A DNA stretch of 41,266 bases from Methanobrevibacter millerae (GTDB lineage: Archaea; Methanobacteriota; Methanobacteria; Methanobacteriales; Methanobacteriaceae): contig NZ_FMXB01000023.1 in NCBI RefSeq assembly GCF_900103415.1, forward strand, positions 1 through 41,266, given 5' to 3'. Each line of letters begins with the position of its first letter. Position 1 is the first letter of the stretch. The position numbers and the translations under genes were made by a program. Under the pieces are notes generated by a model that had not been told where the DNA came from, did no database searches, and saw nothing but the letters and a program-made list of their open reading frames with translations. This document shows, piece after piece, positions 15,938 to 25,814 of this stretch.

Positions 15938-16471
15938 ATGTCAAAGCAAAGTTTCAGAGATTTAAAGGACGCAATCGATTTGAAAGACGGTGAAATAGAC
16001 GAGCTTACAATGGAGCTTGAGGCCAAAAACGAGGAAATCAATAAATTGAAATTGTATTCCACCAAGCTGAAGTACGAAAAGCAGAATCTGGAATACAAGC
16101 TGGATAATGAAATCAACAACGAAAAGGCCAAGATAAAAGAGCTTGACGATTTAAACCAGAAAATCGCAGAAAAGCAGCAGATAATCGATGACAAGCAGGA
16201 TCAGGTCAAATATTTAAGGGGTCTCATTGACGACTACAGAAATCAAGTCAAAAGCAATTCCGAGGAGCTTGAAATACAGCTTAGAAAGATTTCCAAAACC
16301 TACGAATCACTGCTTCAGCAGAAGGATAAAATCATTGAAAAGCAGGATGAAAGCATCAAACTGCTGATGAAGGAAAAGGAAGAGATAATCAAATCCAACA
16401 AGACCAACGTAATCAGCCTGAAACTGCAGAACGACAACTATCGCCAGCAGCTTGAGAAATATGAAAAATGA
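15938..16471 (+). CDS. Coiled-coil protein of unknown function
   Basis: 177 residues from the ATG at 15938, almost entirely a charged coiled coil with long Glu/Lys heptads and no transmembrane segment or Cys. The in-frame TTG at 15917 is rejected. No ribosome-binding site is seen before 15938, but a TATA-like tttatta at 15907-15913 sits about 28 bases upstream, which fits a leaderless transcript. It faces nop5 divergently. A structural or adaptor role is the most that can be said. Confidence 0.65.
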   Translation: MSKQSFRDLKDAIDLKDGEIDELTMELEAKNEEINKLKLYSTKLKYEKQNLEYKLDNEINNEKAKIKELDDLNQKIAEKQQIIDDKQDQVKYLRGLIDDYRNQVKSNSEELEIQLRKISKTYESLLQQKDKIIEKQDESIKLLMKEKEEIIKSNKTNVISLKLQNDNYRQQLEKYEK

Positions 16472-16549
16472 TTTCTCTTTTTTTCAATCCACTAATTTTA
16501 AATTATTTGTAAAACAAACATTAATACATAATAGAAATCTGGTGGAATT

Positions 16550-17461
16550 ATGTTAGAAACTGATGTTTGTGGAGTTCATTTTAGAAATCCTTTAATGTTG
16601 GCTGCCGGAATCATGGGAAGCACAGCCTCTTCCATGAACTGGATTTTAGAATCAGGCGCAGCGGGCGTTATAAGCAAATCATTTTCTTTAAAGCCTCATC
16701 CTGGATACAAGAACCCGACCACCGTCGGCGTTGAAGGCGGAATAATCAACGCAATAGGCTTGTCCAATCCGGGTGTTGAGAACTTTAAAGAGGAATTAAA
16801 ACTAATCAATAGAGAAAACAATGTCGTTATAGCATCCATTTACGGAGCCACTCCCGATGAGTTCAGCACTCTTGTAGAGGAAGTTCAGGATTATGTGGAC
16901 ATGATTGAGCTTAACATTTCCTGTCCTCACGCAATGGACGGTTATGGTGCTTCAATCGGTCAGGACTGCAATTTAAGCCATACCATAGTATCCGCTTCAA
17001 AGGATGCAAGTGATGTCCCGATTATAGCCAAGCTCACCCCTAACGTGACTGACATTACCGGAATCGCCAAGACCTGCGAGGATGCGGGAGCAGACTGTGT
17101 GAGCCTCATTAATACCCTGGGTCCGGGAATGAAAATCAATATCGACGCCGCAAGGCCTGTTCTTTTCAACAAGTTCGGCGGAATGAGCGGAAAGGCAATA
17201 AAGCCAATAGCTATAAGCAACGTCTATTCCGTTTATGAAGCGGTTGACATTCCTATTATCGGCGTCGGAGGAGTCTACACATTTGAAGACGTTGTTGAAT
17301 TCATATTTGCCGGTGCTAGAGCGGTTCAGATAGGCACTGCAATCATGGATGAAGGCGTTGAAGTGTTTTCACAAATTAACGCTGATTTGGAAGCCTTCAT
17401 GAAGGAAAAGGGCTATTCATCAATTGATGAGATGGTCGGGCTTGCACACGGAGGTGATTAG
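16550..17461 (+). CDS. pyrD: Dihydroorotate dehydrogenase, catalytic subunit (PyrD class 1B)
   Basis: 303-residue FMN enzyme that oxidises dihydroorotate to orotate in pyrimidine synthesis. It shows the family motifs F-R-N-P-L-M-L-A-A-G, the N-A-I-G-L-S-N-P-G loop, L-N-I-S-C-P-H with the class-1B Cys as catalytic base, and I-G-V-G-G-V-(Y)-T FMN phosphate-binding segment. NAD-linked class 1B enzymes need the PyrK partner, whose gene follows 1 base later. A ggtgg ribosome-binding site precedes the ATG. Confidence 0.95.
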   Translation: MLETDVCGVHFRNPLMLAAGIMGSTASSMNWILESGAAGVISKSFSLKPHPGYKNPTTVGVEGGIINAIGLSNPGVENFKEELKLINRENNVVIASIYGATPDEFSTLVEEVQDYVDMIELNISCPHAMDGYGASIGQDCNLSHTIVSASKDASDVPIIAKLTPNVTDITGIAKTCEDAGADCVSLINTLGPGMKINIDAARPVLFNKFGGMSGKAIKPIAISNVYSVYEAVDIPIIGVGGVYTFEDVVEFIFAGARAVQIGTAIMDEGVEVFSQINADLEAFMKEKGYSSIDEMVGLAHGGD

Positions 17462-17462
17462 T

Positions 17463-18248
17463 ATGATTAGGGCACCTCAAATAGTTGAAATCAAGAAAAT
17501 CGTTGAAGAGACTCCTACAATCAAGACATTCACCTTTGAGAGTGATATTAACGCCAATCCCGGCGAATTTTTAATGGTTTGGAACTTCAATGATGAAAAG
17601 CCGATGTCAATTTCAAACATTTCAGACGGTGAACTTTCAATTTCCGTTAAAAACATCGGTGAATTTACCTCACAGCTTCACGAACTTAAGGTAGGCGATA
17701 AAATCGGCGTAAGGGGAAGCTACGGAAACGGTTTTACAACAGATTTTGAAGGCAAAAAGCTTCTTGTAATCGGCGGAGGAGTCGGAATGGCACCTGTTAC
17801 CGCATTAACCCATGAGCTGGTTAAAGATAATGACGTTGAAGTTCTTGTAGCGGCGACCACAAAGGATGAATTGCTGTTTTTGGATGATTTAAAAAATTCA
17901 GGCGCAAAGGTTCATCCGTGCACAGATGACGGATCTTTTGGATTTAAGGGATTCGCCTCAGATTGTCTAAATGATTTGCTTGAAGATTCGACTTACGATT
18001 ATGCATTTGTCTGCGGACCTGAGATAATGATGATAGGAATATTCAATATCCTTGAAGATGCAGGCATTCCGGGAGATTATTCCCTTGAAAGATACATGAA
18101 ATGCGCACTTGGAGTATGCGGACAGTGCTGCGTTGACAATACCGGCTGGAGAATATGCGTTGAAGGTCCTGTATTCGATAATGAAAAAATAAGAATGATA
18201 GATGAATTCGGAAAATACAGGCGTGACTCCTGCGGCGTAAAATACTGA
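17463..18248 (+). CDS. pyrK: Dihydroorotate dehydrogenase electron transfer subunit PyrK
   Basis: 261-residue FAD/2Fe-2S subunit that passes electrons from PyrD to NAD or another acceptor. N-terminal FAD-binding beta-barrel (K-P-M-S-I-S, replacing the usual R-P-x-S), central nucleotide-binding G-G-G-V-G-M-A-P, and C-terminal 2Fe-2S Cys cluster M-K-C-A-L-G-V-C-G-Q-C-C followed by a later C. The ATG at 17463 is preferred over 17424, because ggaggtg at 17451-17457 sits just before it and the shorter form starts like its homologues. Confidence 0.94.
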   Translation: MIRAPQIVEIKKIVEETPTIKTFTFESDINANPGEFLMVWNFNDEKPMSISNISDGELSISVKNIGEFTSQLHELKVGDKIGVRGSYGNGFTTDFEGKKLLVIGGGVGMAPVTALTHELVKDNDVEVLVAATTKDELLFLDDLKNSGAKVHPCTDDGSFGFKGFASDCLNDLLEDSTYDYAFVCGPEIMMIGIFNILEDAGIPGDYSLERYMKCALGVCGQCCVDNTGWRICVEGPVFDNEKIRMIDEFGKYRRDSCGVKY

Positions 18249-18251
18249 TTG

Positions 18252-19271
18252 ATGATTACTATGGAAAAAGACTTAAAAGACTATATGACACCTCCGGTAA
18301 TGCTGGTACTCTTCTTGCTGGCTGTTTCACTGATATTCATATTTCCGGTTCTTAACATGATTGTGCTGGGGGCGATTCTGGCTTACTGGATAAGGCCTAT
18401 TGCCTGCAAAATCCAGTCCAAGCTAAGGTTCGAGTCAATCTCGACAATACTGGCAATGATTCTTGTTATAATACCTCTGATACTTCTGGTGAGCTATATT
18501 GTATTCGTAATCTCCGGATTCATATCTGATGTCCTCTTAGCCAATTCCAATTTCGACTTCAATGTGGCCATGGCGCAGATTTCATCATACATTCCGCAAA
18601 ATCCATTCATTGACGCAAACAATATGGCTTCCATGGTTCAAAGCGTCGCAAAATACGTTTTAGGCTACATCTCAGGAAAGGCAGGTTCAATCATGAATAT
18701 CACATTGGATTTGTTCATACTGGTCTGTTCAGTCTATTACTTTATAAAGGATGGGGATGACTGCTTGAACTTTATCAAATCATTCGTTCCCGATGATCAC
18801 ATTGAATTTTTCGACAATACTGTCAAATCCGTTGAGGACGTCTTGAAAAGCATTTTCTACGGACACTTTCTCACTTCAGTGATAATCGGAATCTTCGGTG
18901 CAATAGGATATTCCCTTCTGGGCTATCCTTACGGAATATTTCTGGGTATCATAACCGGAATACTTCAGTTAATACCGATATTCGGCCCATGGCCAATCTA
19001 CTGGGCATTAGCTATTCTTGATGCAGTATCCGGCAATTATCCGAGAGTCGTGGTCGTATTGCTTTTCGGATTTTTCCTAAGCCTCGTAGATATGTACATC
19101 CGTCCGGCCATATCCTCCCACCATGCGGATATCCATCCTCTGATATTGCTGGTAGGTTTCCTGGCAGGACCTCTGGTTTACGGCATTGTGGGATTCATTG
19201 TAGGTCCGCTGATACTCGGCGTCACCTATACGATTTTGGACAGCTTTAGAAAGGAATTAAACGGAGCCTAA
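18252..19271 (+). CDS. AI-2E family membrane transporter (UPF0118)
   Basis: 339-residue integral membrane protein with about seven to eight hydrophobic helices, including two at the N-terminus (residues 15-50), a pair near 60-95 and four in the C-terminal half. The C-terminal part has the family pattern G-I-L-Q-L-I-P-I-F-G-P and D-M-Y-I-R-P-A-I-S. The family includes AI-2 exporters and Na+/H+ antiporters, so the substrate is unknown. Start candidates are ATG at 18252 and 18261; neither has a clear ribosome-binding site, and coupling to pyrK, whose stop ends at 18248, is likely. polB1 begins 3 bases after the stop. Confidence 0.85.
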   Translation: MITMEKDLKDYMTPPVMLVLFLLAVSLIFIFPVLNMIVLGAILAYWIRPIACKIQSKLRFESISTILAMILVIIPLILLVSYIVFVISGFISDVLLANSNFDFNVAMAQISSYIPQNPFIDANNMASMVQSVAKYVLGYISGKAGSIMNITLDLFILVCSVYYFIKDGDDCLNFIKSFVPDDHIEFFDNTVKSVEDVLKSIFYGHFLTSVIIGIFGAIGYSLLGYPYGIFLGIITGILQLIPIFGPWPIYWALAILDAVSGNYPRVVVVLLFGFFLSLVDMYIRPAISSHHADIHPLILLVGFLAGPLVYGIVGFIVGPLILGVTYTILDSFRKELNGA

Positions 19272-19274
19272 ACA

Positions 19275-21059
19275 ATGGAAAAGGAAGTTGTTATTTTAGA
19301 CATTGACTATATCTCATATGAAGAAAGGCCTGTAATACGCCTCTTTTCAAAGGATGGGGACAAGAACGTTGTATTAATAGACGATTCGTTCACTCCATAC
19401 CTTTACGTTTACAGCAAAAACCCTGATGATTGCATAAAGGATTTGGAAGAGCTTTTGGAAGACATTGAAATAGAAAAGGTAGTAAAAAAGGACTTCCAGA
19501 TTGAAAAAACCTTCATTAAGGTAACTTTCACCCATCCCCAGGAGCTTTCAAAGCACAGGGACGAAATCAGGGATTTGGACAGCGTAATTCAAATCAGGGA
19601 ATTCGATATTCCATTCTACAGAAGATACCTGATGGACAGGGACGTCATTCCGATGACAAAGGTAAGGGCTTCAGGGGAAGTCATAGATTCCTTTTCGGCT
19701 TTAGAAAGTGTTAAGCATGACGTTGAAATAATAAAGCTCGACAAGCCTTTGGAAAGGGTGGATGACAACATAAACGATTTCAGGATTTTAAGCTTTGATT
19801 TGGAAGTTAGAAACCCTCACGGCATGCCCGATTCCGAAGAGGATGAAATAATCATGATAGGAGTTGCAAGCAACTTCGGCGTAAATCAGGTAATATCCAC
19901 CAAGACAAAGTCCTCAGGTGAATGCGAATTCGTAAATCAGGTTGAATCCGAAGAGAAAATGATTCAAACCTTTGTAGATATCATCAAAGAGAATAACGTT
20001 GACATTATCGTCGGCTACAACTCAGACAATTTCGATTTTCCATATATAATTGACAGGGCCAAGATTTACGGCATCGACCTGGACCTTGGAATGGACGGCT
20101 CAGACATTCGCTTCATTAAAAGGGGCTTTAACAATGCGGCATCAATGAAAGGATTAATTCACGTTGATTTATACCTTGTCATGAGAAGATACATGTCTCT
20201 TGAGCGCTACACTCTTGAAAGGGTTTATTATGAACTCTTCGGTGAGGAAAAAATTGACGTTCCCGGAGACCGCATATGGGAATTCTGGGACAACGGAGGC
20301 GACGAGCTGGATAATTTATTTGATTACTCTCTTGATGACGTAGTATCCACGTTGAAAATCGCAGAACAGACTCTGCCTCTCAATTTGGAATTGACCCGTA
20401 TTATCGGGCAGCCGCTTTTTGACGTAAGCCGTATGGCAACAGGCCAGCAGGCGGAATGGTTTTTGGTAAAGCAGGCTTATTTTGATGATGAAATCATTCC
20501 AAACAAGCAGGGATCCAACTTTACCGACCGCGCAAACGCCGAGGACAATGAAGGGGGATTCGTTCTCGAGCCGGACAAGGGACTTCATGAAAATCTGGTC
20601 CAGTTCGACTTCAGGAGCCTGTACCCGAGCATTATCATCTCCAAAAACATTTCACCGGACGTTCTCATAACGGGGGATGTAGATAATCCCGATGACTATA
20701 ACATTTCACCGGAACACGATTTGAAATTCAAAAAGACTCCTCAGGGATTCATTCCTTCAGTCATTGATAAAATCCTTCAGGAACGTTTCAGAATCAAGCG
20801 TGAAATGAAGGCAAGTGACGATCCCACAGAGAAAAAGTCCCTCGACGTACAGCAACAGGCCATTAAAAGGCTTGCAAATACGATGTATGGTATTTACGGT
20901 TTTCCACGCTTCAGATGGTATTCCTTTGAATGCGCAAAAGCCATTACTTCATGGGGAAGGCAGTACATTAAGCATGCCATGAAGGAATCTGAAAAGTACG
21001 GTTTCAAGGCAATCTATGCTGATACCGACGGGTTTTATGCTAAATATGAGAAGAAATGA
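19275..21059 (+). CDS. polB1: Family B DNA polymerase, large N-terminal subunit (naturally split)
   Basis: 594-residue replicative-type polymerase part. Exonuclease motifs are seen: Exo I (L-S-F-D-L-E-V), Exo II (G-Y-N-S-D-N-F-D-F) and Exo III (Y-S-L-D-D-V). Polymerase motif A is D-F-R-S-L-Y-P-S-I, motif B contains K-R-L-A-N-T-M-Y-G-I-Y-G, and motif C is Y-A-D-T-D-G. The frame ends 10 codons later, lacking the rest of the palm and the thumb. In Methanothermobacter the polymerase is likewise split into PolB1 (MTH1208, about 586 residues) and a small PolB2 encoded elsewhere. So this is a complete subunit, not a truncation. Confidence 0.94.
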   Translation: MEKEVVILDIDYISYEERPVIRLFSKDGDKNVVLIDDSFTPYLYVYSKNPDDCIKDLEELLEDIEIEKVVKKDFQIEKTFIKVTFTHPQELSKHRDEIRDLDSVIQIREFDIPFYRRYLMDRDVIPMTKVRASGEVIDSFSALESVKHDVEIIKLDKPLERVDDNINDFRILSFDLEVRNPHGMPDSEEDEIIMIGVASNFGVNQVISTKTKSSGECEFVNQVESEEKMIQTFVDIIKENNVDIIVGYNSDNFDFPYIIDRAKIYGIDLDLGMDGSDIRFIKRGFNNAASMKGLIHVDLYLVMRRYMSLERYTLERVYYELFGEEKIDVPGDRIWEFWDNGGDELDNLFDYSLDDVVSTLKIAEQTLPLNLELTRIIGQPLFDVSRMATGQQAEWFLVKQAYFDDEIIPNKQGSNFTDRANAEDNEGGFVLEPDKGLHENLVQFDFRSLYPSIIISKNISPDVLITGDVDNPDDYNISPEHDLKFKKTPQGFIPSVIDKILQERFRIKREMKASDDPTEKKSLDVQQQAIKRLANTMYGIYGFPRFRWYSFECAKAITSWGRQYIKHAMKESEKYGFKAIYADTDGFYAKYEKK

Positions 21060-21121
21060 TATTTTTTTTTGAAATTAATTCTGTACTTCTCATGTTAATC
21101 TTTTTTTTTAATTTATGCGTG

Positions 21122-21174
21122 TTCGCATTTTACGAACGCTACTATATAAATGACCGCTCGCATTTTACGAACGC
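21122..21174. promoter_or_regulatory. Paired 17-bp repeats flanking a TATA box
   Basis: tcgcattttacgaacgc occurs twice, at 21123-21139 and 21158-21174 (35 bases apart). The first copy, with its preceding bases, is an inverted repeat gttcg-N7-cgaac (21121-21137). Between them, tactatataaatgacc gives a TATA box readable on both strands, best on the minus strand as atttatatag. No gene obviously starts from it: polB1 ends at 21059 and the next gene points toward it. It has the look of an operator/promoter. Confidence 0.6.
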
Positions 21175-21260
21175 AGTGAAATTGTTATCTAAAATTAAAA
21201 TAATTATTTTTTAAAAGTGATTGTTAATAAATGGTAAACTAATAAAAAAAGAAAAGAGAA

Positions 21261-21620
21261 TTATTTCAATTCTTCTCTTACATCATTGGCGGCTACAACG
21301 AGCAGTACTGAAAATGCTAAAAGCAATAGGCTGAACCCGATTACAATGAAGTTCAGCACTGCAATTACGATGTAGGCTTTCCAGACTACATCATCGTTAT
21401 CATATCTTGTTGAAAGAAAATAGATTACGGCAGCAAAGATAAAGTAAAATATCACGCCGAAAACCAAATCGGAAATGGAAGCTCCTCTTTGAGCCAATAA
21501 TGCAGCACCGGTATCTGAGTTCAGTGCAAGTGCAACGACCAAAAGCAGGACGCCTGCAATTACATAGGCGTAGGACGTTATTTTTGCTAAGGTTCTTCCT
21601 CTTCTTCGCTCTTCAAACAT
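21261..21620 (-). CDS. Small integral membrane protein of unknown function
   Basis: 119 residues with an Arg-rich N-terminus (M-F-E-E-R-R-R-G-R) and three predicted transmembrane helices at about 16-34, 50-68 and 82-110. No recognisable motif. It starts 6 bases after the stop of the dehydrogenase gene on the same strand, so it is likely the last gene of the aCPSF1-side gene row. Its end faces polB1. Confidence 0.7.
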   Translation of the reverse strand: MFEERRRGRTLAKITSYAYVIAGVLLLVVALALNSDTGAALLAQRGASISDLVFGVIFYFIFAAVIYFLSTRYDNDDVVWKAYIVIAVLNFIVIGFSLLLLAFSVLLVVAANDVREELK

Positions 21621-21626
21621 GCCAAT

Positions 21627-22658
21627 CTATTCTTCAAGGTATGAATCCAAATCAATGTCTAAATCGTCACAGATTCCTTTAAGCTGTTCATATAGCTTTT
21701 CATCGATTTCGATTCCGTTTTCTTCAGCGTCTGCGATTCTTTTGACTTCCAAATCTCCCGGAATTGCAACGGTTTCGCCGGTTGCCCTTACCTGGGATAC
21801 GAAGTCCTCGGTATTTGCCACGAAGTCTCCGAAGTCTCCGAATTTGGACGGATCGATTGCTAAATATAAGTCTCCTTTTGTACAGTTCTTGTCAGGGGAA
21901 GCGGTACCGGTTACGCCGTGGCCGTATCCTGCCTGTACAAGAGGTCCTGTTAATATTTCAACCATTAATGCAATGGCGTATCCCTTGAATCCGCCGAAAG
22001 GAAGGATTGATCCTCCGTCAAGGGCAACTTCAGGGTCGGTTGTTGGTTTTCCTTCCTTGTCAAGCGCCCAACCTTCAGGCAATTCAAGTCCTTTTCTTTT
22101 TGATTCGATAATCTTTCCACGTGCGGTAACTGATGTTGCCATGTCCACGGTAATGTAGGTTTCTGATGGAATACCGATAGCTATTGGGTTTGTTCCAATC
22201 AATGCTTCCTTACCGCCTAATGGTGCGATTGCAGGGTCGGTATTTGCGATAACTATTCCGATAACGTTTTCCCTTAAGGCCAAGTCTGAGTAGAATCCGG
22301 TCACTCCGAAGTGGTTTGTATTGTGCACACCGACACATCCGATACCGACTTCCTTTGCCTTCTTGATTGCAAGCTGCATTGCTTTGTATGAGACAGCCTG
22401 TCCGAATCCGCTGTTACCGTTGATTAATGCGATTGCTGGGGTTTCCTTTTCGATTGTAATGTTGTCTTTTAAGTTGATTGTTCCTGCGTTGATGCTTATT
22501 AGATATTGCGGAAATCTTCCAAGTCCGTGTGATGTGAATCCTTTCATGTCTGCGTCGAGGGTAGCTTCAGCCACCAGCTGACAGTCCTCATCACTGGCTC
22601 CCAATTTCTTTAATACTTCCTTGACAAGAGCCATTTCGTTATCTTTCATTATCTTCAT
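21627..22658 (-). CDS. comC: L-sulfolactate/malate dehydrogenase family protein (ComC-like)
   Basis: 343-residue NAD(P)-dependent oxidoreductase of the LDH2/MDG family, unrelated to classical Rossmann malate dehydrogenases. It shows G-F-T-S-H-G-L-G-R-F-P, H-N-T-N-H-F-G and L-I-G-T-N-P-I-A-I-G, all conserved in the family. In Methanocaldococcus the homologue oxidises (R)-sulfolactate in coenzyme M synthesis (ComC). A malate or general 2-hydroxyacid dehydrogenase is the alternative and cannot be excluded from sequence. A gggaggg ribosome-binding site supports the ATG. It follows purM by 11 bases. Confidence 0.85.
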   Translation of the reverse strand: MKIMKDNEMALVKEVLKKLGASDEDCQLVAEATLDADMKGFTSHGLGRFPQYLISINAGTINLKDNITIEKETPAIALINGNSGFGQAVSYKAMQLAIKKAKEVGIGCVGVHNTNHFGVTGFYSDLALRENVIGIVIANTDPAIAPLGGKEALIGTNPIAIGIPSETYITVDMATSVTARGKIIESKRKGLELPEGWALDKEGKPTTDPEVALDGGSILPFGGFKGYAIALMVEILTGPLVQAGYGHGVTGTASPDKNCTKGDLYLAIDPSKFGDFGDFVANTEDFVSQVRATGETVAIPGDLEVKRIADAEENGIEIDEKLYEQLKGICDDLDIDLDSYLEE

Positions 22659-22669
22659 ACTTTCCCTCC

Positions 22670-23689
22670 CTAGTATTCAATCGTTGAGCCTTCGAAAGCT
22701 TCAACAACAATTTTTTCATCGTCAGTTACTTTGCCGATTATTTGGCATTTGCAGTATTCATTTAAGGTGCCCATTATCTTTTCGGCTTCAGCCTCACCGC
22801 AGATTACGACAAAGCCGATTCCCATGTTGAATACCTTATACATTTCCTTAATGTCAACGTTCTGTTCGTAGATAAGCTTGAATATTTCCGGTGTTTCCGG
22901 AAGATCGTTAATCTCGTATCCGACACCCTTTTTGAGGCGTCTGAGGTTTGTGAATCCTCCGCCGGTAATGTGAGCCAAACCATTGATTTCATATCCCTCT
23001 TCAAACAATGCTACAATAGGCTTCACGTAGAGTTCGGTAGGCCTTATGAGCTCTTCGCCGATAGTAGTTTCGCCGTTAGGCATCTTGTCTTTTACGTCAA
23101 ATCCTGCATCGTCAAACAATGCTTTTCTTGCCAGACTGTATCCGTTTGAGTGGATACCGTTACTTTGAATGCCTATCAGTACGTTTCCAGGCTCGATGTC
23201 TTCTCCTGAAATGATTTTGTCAACGTCAACGAAGCCTATTCCTGTTCCAGCTAAATCAAAGTCCTTAATGATGCCAGGCAGTGATGCCGTTTCTCCGCCG
23301 ATAATTGCTATTCTTGACTCTTCAGCGCCTTTTACCAGTCCTTCAGCTATTTCAGCTGCCCTTTGAGGGTCAGGTTTTTCAACGGCAAGGTAATCGACCA
23401 AAGCTATAGGTTCGGCGCCGACGCATAAGATGTCGTTTACCACCATCGCAATACAGTCGATTCCAACGGTATCGTATTTGTTCATCATTTCAGCTATTAG
23501 AATCTTACTTCCCACTCCGTCAGTACTCATTGCAATAGCTTTGTCTCCTAATCTAACTAAAGCAGCGTAATGGCCGCTGTCAGTAATAATATCTCTACAT
23601 TCCAATGTTGATTGGAGTTTGGCAGCTATTTCGGATACTGTCTTTGCTTCCAAATCAATGTCAACACCGGATTCTGAATAAGTAACCAT
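22670..23689 (-). CDS. purM: Phosphoribosylformylglycinamidine cyclo-ligase (AIR synthetase)
   Basis: 339-residue ATP-dependent enzyme of purine synthesis, closing FGAM to AIR. It has the family signature S-T-D-G-V-G-S-K near residue 55 and D-C-I-A-M-V-V-N-D. The G-G-E-T-A-S-L-P-G loop and H-I-T-G-G-G-F-T-N segment follow. Length matches the family. It is upstream of and close to the ComC-like gene on the same strand, as in Methanothermobacter. The 79-base gap to the aCPSF1 gene could hold its own promoter. Confidence 0.95.
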   Translation of the reverse strand: MVTYSESGVDIDLEAKTVSEIAAKLQSTLECRDIITDSGHYAALVRLGDKAIAMSTDGVGSKILIAEMMNKYDTVGIDCIAMVVNDILCVGAEPIALVDYLAVEKPDPQRAAEIAEGLVKGAEESRIAIIGGETASLPGIIKDFDLAGTGIGFVDVDKIISGEDIEPGNVLIGIQSNGIHSNGYSLARKALFDDAGFDVKDKMPNGETTIGEELIRPTELYVKPIVALFEEGYEINGLAHITGGGFTNLRRLKKGVGYEINDLPETPEIFKLIYEQNVDIKEMYKVFNMGIGFVVICGEAEAEKIMGTLNEYCKCQIIGKVTDDEKIVVEAFEGSTIEY

Positions 23690-23768
23690 CTATTCACCCA
23701 TTGCATTTTTTTTATTAAATTAATTTATATTAATTAAATATTTGTCATCGATTAGTATATATTTTTTA

Positions 23769-25682
23769 TTAATGGATTCTTACACAATCTAAATTAACAG
23801 GAGTCCTGGTTTCGATTTTATAGCTTCTGTGGATTGATGAAGCCAAATCGACTGCCTTTTTAGGGTCTCCGTGACATGTAATGACTTTTTCAGGTCTTGG
23901 ATTAAGCCTTTTGACATATTCCATTAATTGCCTTCTGTTGGAGTGACCACTGAATCCGTGAATGGTCTTGGTTTCCATATTGACCTTGAATTCCTTGGTT
24001 CTTCCGTCATCGTCTTCAAGAGGCACTTCTTTTCTTCCTTTCTGGATTCTTCTACCCAGTGATCCTTCAGACTGGTATCCTACAAAGATTAAGGTGTTCC
24101 TTTCGTCTTCGCACAGCCACTTGAAGTATTCAACGGAGTTTCCTCCGGTCAGCATACCTGAAGTTGAAAGTATGATTGCAGGATTCGGACTTTCGACGAT
24201 GTCCTTTCTCTGGTTGTGGTTTTGAACCTTTTCAAACATGTCTGAGACGAACGGGTTTCTTCCCATATGGAATATCTGGTCCCTCAAGTCCCTGCTTAAG
24301 TATTCAGGCCTTGCGGTGTGGATTGCGGTAGCTTCCCAAATCATACCGTCGATGTAGATAGGCACTTCCTCAATCATTCCGTGTCTCATGTACTCTTCAA
24401 GCACTACCATAAGTTCCTGTGCCCTTCCCACTGCAAATACAGGAACAAGAACTTTTCCGCCACGTTTCAACGTTCTGTAGATTGTTTTCATCATTTCCTT
24501 TTCTGCGGAGTTTCTTGAAGGCTGAACGTCTTCCCTTCCACCGTAGGTACTTTCCATGATTACGGTTTCAGCACGTGGGAACCTTATTGTTGCAGGCTCC
24601 AGAAGCCTTGAAGGCTCATACTTGAAATCCCCTGTGTATACGAGGTTGTGTGCGCCGTCTCCGATGTGCATGTGGGAAATCGCTGAACCTAAAATGTGTC
24701 CCGCATTGTGCAGGGTTAAGCGGATGTCCGGTGAAATGTCTGTTACTTCACCGTAGTCTAAAGTGATTGTATTTTTAATAGCCTTGTGGATATGCTTTAC
24801 GTTGAACGGTAAAGGATTGCCTTCCCTGTGTGCAATATCGATATGGTCGAGCTGGAGTAATGTAGTCAGGTCCCTTGTAGGGGTTGTACAGTAAACCGGC
24901 CCTTCATATCCGTAATGGTAAAGGTAAGGCACGAATCCACAGTGGTCAAGGTGAGCGTGAGAAATGATTACCGCATCAAGCTCTTCGATTGAAAATTCGG
25001 GAGCGTTCAAGTAAGGGAATGCGGTTTTGTTGTCAGGTGCGGCTACGTTAACGCCGCAGTCAAGTAATACTCTACTGTTAGGGGTCTGCAAAAGCATTGA
25101 TGAACGTCCTACTTCCTTGAATCCGCCCATGGAAGTAACCCTTGCCCAGTCGTTAGGGTATTTGCTTCCCTGGTGAATCTGGCGTCCGAGTCTCTGAAGC
25201 AGCTTTTTCCTGTCTTTGCTGCTGTTTTTCAAGGTCGTTCTTATTTTTCCGATAACGTCAGAGCTGATCGGTGGGGTTCTTAAAATCTTAGGTGCCCAAC
25301 CAGTATTCTTTACGATATTTCTTGACGTTGCACCGTACTTTCCGATAACGAGTCCCGGCTTTTTGGCCGTAATTACAACTTCGCACGTTACCGTGTCAAA
25401 GTAAATGTCTGTAATCTCTGCTCCTTCCGGAACGATTTCATGAATCTTTTCGATGGTTTTTTCCGGTTCAAGCAATGCGCTTTTGTCAGATCTAATAATA
25501 ATTCTTTTTCTAAGTTCTTTTGCAAGTGACCTTATCAGATCACCGTTTTCAGTAATAACCTGAGGATTTTTGGTATAAACCACCACTTCAGGCCCTTCAA
25601 ACTCTACTTTTGAAACCTGCGTTGTCTTCGGCAGTTTTGCCATAATCTCTTTTTTAATTTCATCTAAAATATCTGAAGTCAT
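23769..25682 (-). CDS. aCPSF1/FttA, archaeal transcription-termination ribonuclease
   Basis: 637-residue beta-CASP nuclease that cuts nascent RNA at U-rich ends and terminates transcription in archaea (aCPSF1, also called FttA). Order of domains: two KH domains in the first ~145 residues (the second with V-I-G-K-Y-G-A), then a metallo-beta-lactamase domain with the zinc motif H-A-H-L-D-H, then the beta-CASP insert and the C-terminal H-G-D-P-K motif. The length fits the family. MTH1203 is the orthologue by position and sequence. Genome-wide T-tracts after genes in this window are consistent with its mode of action. Confidence 0.95.
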   Translation of the reverse strand: MTSDILDEIKKEIMAKLPKTTQVSKVEFEGPEVVVYTKNPQVITENGDLIRSLAKELRKRIIIRSDKSALLEPEKTIEKIHEIVPEGAEITDIYFDTVTCEVVITAKKPGLVIGKYGATSRNIVKNTGWAPKILRTPPISSDVIGKIRTTLKNSSKDRKKLLQRLGRQIHQGSKYPNDWARVTSMGGFKEVGRSSMLLQTPNSRVLLDCGVNVAAPDNKTAFPYLNAPEFSIEELDAVIISHAHLDHCGFVPYLYHYGYEGPVYCTTPTRDLTTLLQLDHIDIAHREGNPLPFNVKHIHKAIKNTITLDYGEVTDISPDIRLTLHNAGHILGSAISHMHIGDGAHNLVYTGDFKYEPSRLLEPATIRFPRAETVIMESTYGGREDVQPSRNSAEKEMMKTIYRTLKRGGKVLVPVFAVGRAQELMVVLEEYMRHGMIEEVPIYIDGMIWEATAIHTARPEYLSRDLRDQIFHMGRNPFVSDMFEKVQNHNQRKDIVESPNPAIILSTSGMLTGGNSVEYFKWLCEDERNTLIFVGYQSEGSLGRRIQKGRKEVPLEDDDGRTKEFKVNMETKTIHGFSGHSNRRQLMEYVKRLNPRPEKVITCHGDPKKAVDLASSIHRSYKIETRTPVNLDCVRIH

Positions 25683-25814
25683 ATAATCCCTTCAAAAAAA
25701 GTGTAGTGTATAGAATAGTCTGTGAAAAGCCTTTCAGCTATAATCAGTTAACTTCACAAACTATGTACACTTATTATATCAAAAAAAGTTAGTTTATGAA
25801 AAATTAGTTATCGC

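Noticed and set aside
19275-21059. Truncated or frameshifted DNA polymerase
   Set aside because: The end just after the DTD motif matches the natural PolB1/PolB2 split of Methanobacteriales; no thumb sequence follows in any frame.
21190-21260. Short plus-strand frame after the repeats at 21122-21174
   Set aside because: gtgattgttaataa then ATG gives only three codons before a stop; not a gene.
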